DNA of 8,511 nucleotides from Cryomorphaceae bacterium (GTDB lineage Bacteria; Bacteroidota; Bacteroidia; Flavobacteriales; UBA7312): positions 24,552 to 33,062 of the forward strand of contig JABAYQ010000018.1 in assembly GCA_018608925.1 (NCBI GenBank), read 5' to 3'. Each line of letters begins with the position of its first letter. The stretch's first letter is position 1. This document shows positions 6,855 through 8,511 of this stretch, in pieces. The position numbers and the translations under genes were made by a program. The notes below the pieces were generated by a model, which saw nothing but the letters and a program-made list of their open reading frames with translations, was not told the origin of the DNA and did no database searches.

Positions 6855-7850
6855 TTGGACAGCAATACTAAAATAGCGGTTATAGGTGGTGGCTCTTGGG
6901 CTACAGCAATAGTTAAAATGTTGTCGGAAAACCACGATAATATTTCTTGGTGGATGAGAAATCAGGATACTATTGATCATATTAAAGAGTATGGTAATAA
7001 CCCAAATTATATTAGTGCTGCCGAATTATTTCCAAGCAAACTGACTATTTCTAACAACATTAATAAAATTGTTGAAGGTGCAGACTGTATTATTTTAGCC
7101 GTTCCATCTGCCTTCATTAGAACGACTTTAAAGCAATTAGAAAAACCAATTAAAAGCAAGTTTGTGGTTTCCGCTATAAAAGGTATCGTTGCCGAAAAGA
7201 ATAGAATTATCGGAGAATATTTACATAACAAATACGAAATCCCGTTTCAAAATATTGGAGTTTTAACAGGCCCGTGTCATGCAGAAGAGGTGGCTTTAGA
7301 GAGACTTTCTTATCTTACCGTTGCTTGTGAAGACATGGATAAAGCTCAATGGTTTGCCGACCAAATTTCTTGTAGATATATTAAAACAAACGTATCGGAA
7401 GATATTTTTGGGACAGAGATATCGGCAGTGTTGAAAAACGTAATTGCAATTGCGTCCGGAATATGCCATAGCTTGGGTTATGGAGATAATTTTCAATCAG
7501 TTTTAGCCTCTAACGCCATTAGAGAAATAAAACGTTTTGTAGATGGGGTTCATCCTATTGAAAGAGATATTAAAGAATCGGCATATTTGGGCGATTTGTT
7601 GGTGACTATGTATTCCCAATTTAGTAGAAATCGAACTTTTGGAAACATGGTTGGTAAAGGCTATTCTGTTAAGTCTGCTCAACTAGAGATGAATATGGTT
7701 GCCGAAGGCTATTATGCTGTGAAATGCATTAAAGAATTGAACGAAGAGTATAAAATAGATATGCCTATTACTGATGCGGTTTATAATATTCTTTACCAAC
7801 GCATTTCTCCAGTAATGGAAATGCGAATATTAGCCGATAAGCTTAATTAA
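6855..7850 (+). CDS. gpsA: Glycerol-3-phosphate dehydrogenase [NAD(P)+]
   Basis: 331 residues. It reduces dihydroxyacetone phosphate to sn-glycerol-3-phosphate, the backbone for phospholipids, in the cytoplasm. The N-terminal Rossmann domain begins with KIAVIGGGSWATA (glycine loop 11-13). IKG (K109) and LTGPCHAEEV (138-146) are the usual active-site region, K194 of AVLKNVIAIASG is the family's catalytic lysine, and GDLLVT (from 246) with SRNRTFG (257-263) mark the C-terminal helical domain. The start is TTG at 6855-6857. No ATG precedes the Rossmann loop, the preceding in-frame codon is the lysS stop, and the next ATG (6918-6920, M22) would delete the nucleotide-binding loop. A purine-rich AGAAGAA just upstream may serve as ribosome site. 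It is cotranscribed and probably translationally coupled with lysS. Confidence 0.95.
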   Translation: MDSNTKIAVIGGGSWATAIVKMLSENHDNISWWMRNQDTIDHIKEYGNNPNYISAAELFPSKLTISNNINKIVEGADCIILAVPSAFIRTTLKQLEKPIKSKFVVSAIKGIVAEKNRIIGEYLHNKYEIPFQNIGVLTGPCHAEEVALERLSYLTVACEDMDKAQWFADQISCRYIKTNVSEDIFGTEISAVLKNVIAIASGICHSLGYGDNFQSVLASNAIREIKRFVDGVHPIERDIKESAYLGDLLVTMYSQFSRNRTFGNMVGKGYSVKSAQLEMNMVAEGYYAVKCIKELNEEYKIDMPITDAVYNILYQRISPVMEMRILADKLN

Positions 7851-7881
7851 TTATTGACGATATAGTGGTTTCAATAATTAA
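7847..7881. repeat. 11-bp inverted repeat between converging genes
   Basis: TTAATTATTGA (7847-7857) is the exact reverse complement of TCAATAATTAA (7871-7881), separated by a 13-base loop. The left arm overlaps the gpsA stop and the right arm overlaps the stop of the converging barrel gene. The stem has only one G-C pair per arm and no T-tract follows on either strand, so it is at best a weak terminator. A role in separating the convergent transcripts is an inference. Confidence 0.45.
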
Positions 7882-8511
7882 AATTTATATTTAATTGAGC
7901 CTACCAGATAACCCCCTATCACAGAAATAATTCTTTCCTCAATGTAGTTGTCATTAGTTACATTTTCAATTGCTTCGTTATTAGAGGTGTTTAAAATGTC
8001 TTTTCCTATTATACTATACGTCCAACTTGACTTTGGTTTATGGTATTTAAGAGTAGGGTTAATAGAATACCTTGTTATAATTTCACTTTCTGAAACATAT
8101 TGATTAATTGTGTTGCTAACGCTCAACTTTAATTTTTTGTAGTTTAAAAAGAGATTAATAAATGGCTGGCTAGTTTCAATATAACTAAGTATGTTGTTGC
8201 TTAAGTTTTCTATCTGGTTTTTCCTAAGATAATATCCAAGTTCAAAATTAAAGAATGGAGACTCAAAATTAGATATAATTTTAAATCCTGTAGACAAGGA
8301 CCTTGTTTTGGTTTGTTGGTAGATATTCTGAAGAAAACTTCCTGATTCTCTAGAAACAATAGAGTTATCTATAGAAAGGGAAAACGGAAAACTGCTAAAG
8401 TTTTTTTCAAAGGATAGGCTAGCTAAGAGCTGCTTTTCTTTACTGTCAGGGCTGACTTGGTCGCTGTTACTAATGTAGCTTAGGTTAGTAGCTGTATTTG
8501 TAGTATAAATA
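7878..8511 (-). CDS. Outer-membrane beta-barrel protein, TonB-dependent-receptor-like (C-terminal part)
   Basis: The frame is open from the stop at 7878-7880 to the right edge, at least 210 residues, so this is the C-terminal part of a longer protein. A TTG at 8295-8297 is in frame, but the same pattern continues upstream of it without a stop, so that is not the start. The sequence is rich in Ser, Asn, Tyr and Ile, with alternating polar and hydrophobic strands typical of beta-barrels. Near the end it has NPTLKYHKPKSSWTYSI, then KDILNTSNN (like the NLLNT segment of such receptors), and it finishes VGSIKYKF with a terminal Phe, the usual outer-membrane insertion signal. The plug and N-terminal domains are outside the window, so a TonB receptor, another large barrel, or a carboxypeptidase-regulatory-domain barrel are all possible. 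It converges on gpsA with a 27-base gap. Confidence 0.7.
   Translation of the reverse strand, partial: IYTTNTATNLSYISNSDQVSPDSKEKQLLASLSFEKNFSSFPFSLSIDNSIVSRESGSFLQNIYQQTKTRSLSTGFKIISNFESPFFNFELGYYLRKNQIENLSNNILSYIETSQPFINLFLNYKKLKLSVSNTINQYVSESEIITRYSINPTLKYHKPKSSWTYSIIGKDILNTSNNEAIENVTNDNYIEERIISVIGGYLVGSIKYKF

Noticed and set aside
5325..7850. lysS and gpsA as one true fusion gene broken by a point mutation
   Set aside because: Each protein has normal family length and ends. GpsA begins a normal six residues or so before its Rossmann strand, so two separate genes fit better than a broken fusion.
8295..8297. TTG as the start of a 139-residue protein at the right edge
   Set aside because: The frame continues open upstream to the window edge with the same composition and strand pattern, so the TTG is an internal leucine codon.
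1..8511. CRISPR array, insertion sequence, attachment site, tRNA or rRNA gene, or defence or toxin system
   Set aside because: No spaced direct repeats, terminal inverted repeats, transposase or integrase motifs, tRNA cloverleaf or rRNA sequence were seen, and almost the whole window is taken up by recognisable housekeeping genes.

Overview
The window is an AT-rich stretch of bacterial chromosome carrying mostly housekeeping genes. It most likely comes from a member of the Bacteroidota, probably of the Flavobacteriales. Three features point that way. Most starts lack a convincing Shine-Dalgarno sequence and instead have A-rich leaders. Octamers of the Bacteroidota sigma-A -7 type (TAnnTTTG) lie at sensible distances upstream of several genes. 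The proteins themselves also fit: a secreted protein with an FGQ-type signal-peptide end, a bifunctional phosphoglucose/phosphomannose isomerase of the SIS type, a LysRS with the sequence style of this phylum, and an outer-membrane beta-barrel ending in an aromatic residue. No species can be named from this sequence alone.

Layout. At the left edge (1-100) is the tail of an unidentified plus-strand gene, followed at once by a strong stem-loop with T-tracts on both sides. This stem-loop can terminate transcription from both directions. Next comes a minus-strand block read from right to left: SIS-family sugar-phosphate isomerase (4242-5231), lipB (3549-4241), a secreted peroxiredoxin-like protein (2897-3496), a DEDDy-type 3'-5' exonuclease (2090-2806) and a fused two-domain peptide-transporter ATPase (272-2047). 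The isomerase and lipB abut exactly (TAA then ATG) and are probably translationally coupled. The peroxiredoxin-like gene and the exonuclease gene each have a possible promoter of their own. The ATPase has none visible and probably depends on read-through from the exonuclease gene. A compact divergent control region (about 5232-5324) separates this block from the plus-strand pair lysS (5325-6854) and gpsA (6855-7850). That pair also abuts, with TAG followed directly by a TTG start in the same reading frame. A converging minus-strand gene, the C-terminal part of an outer-membrane beta-barrel protein that runs off the right edge, ends 27 bases after gpsA.

How the genes relate: most are unlinked core functions, namely hexose-phosphate interconversion, lipoate attachment, lysyl-tRNA formation, glycerol-3-phosphate supply for phospholipids, DNA or RNA 3'-end processing, and peptide import energy. 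I see no mobile element, CRISPR array, tRNA, rRNA, defence system or biosynthetic cluster, and no clear sign of an undescribed system. The points most worth a second look are the in-frame single-stop junction between lysS and gpsA, a tiny possible leader ORF whose stop overlaps the ATPase start, and the start-site choices for the isomerase and gpsA.
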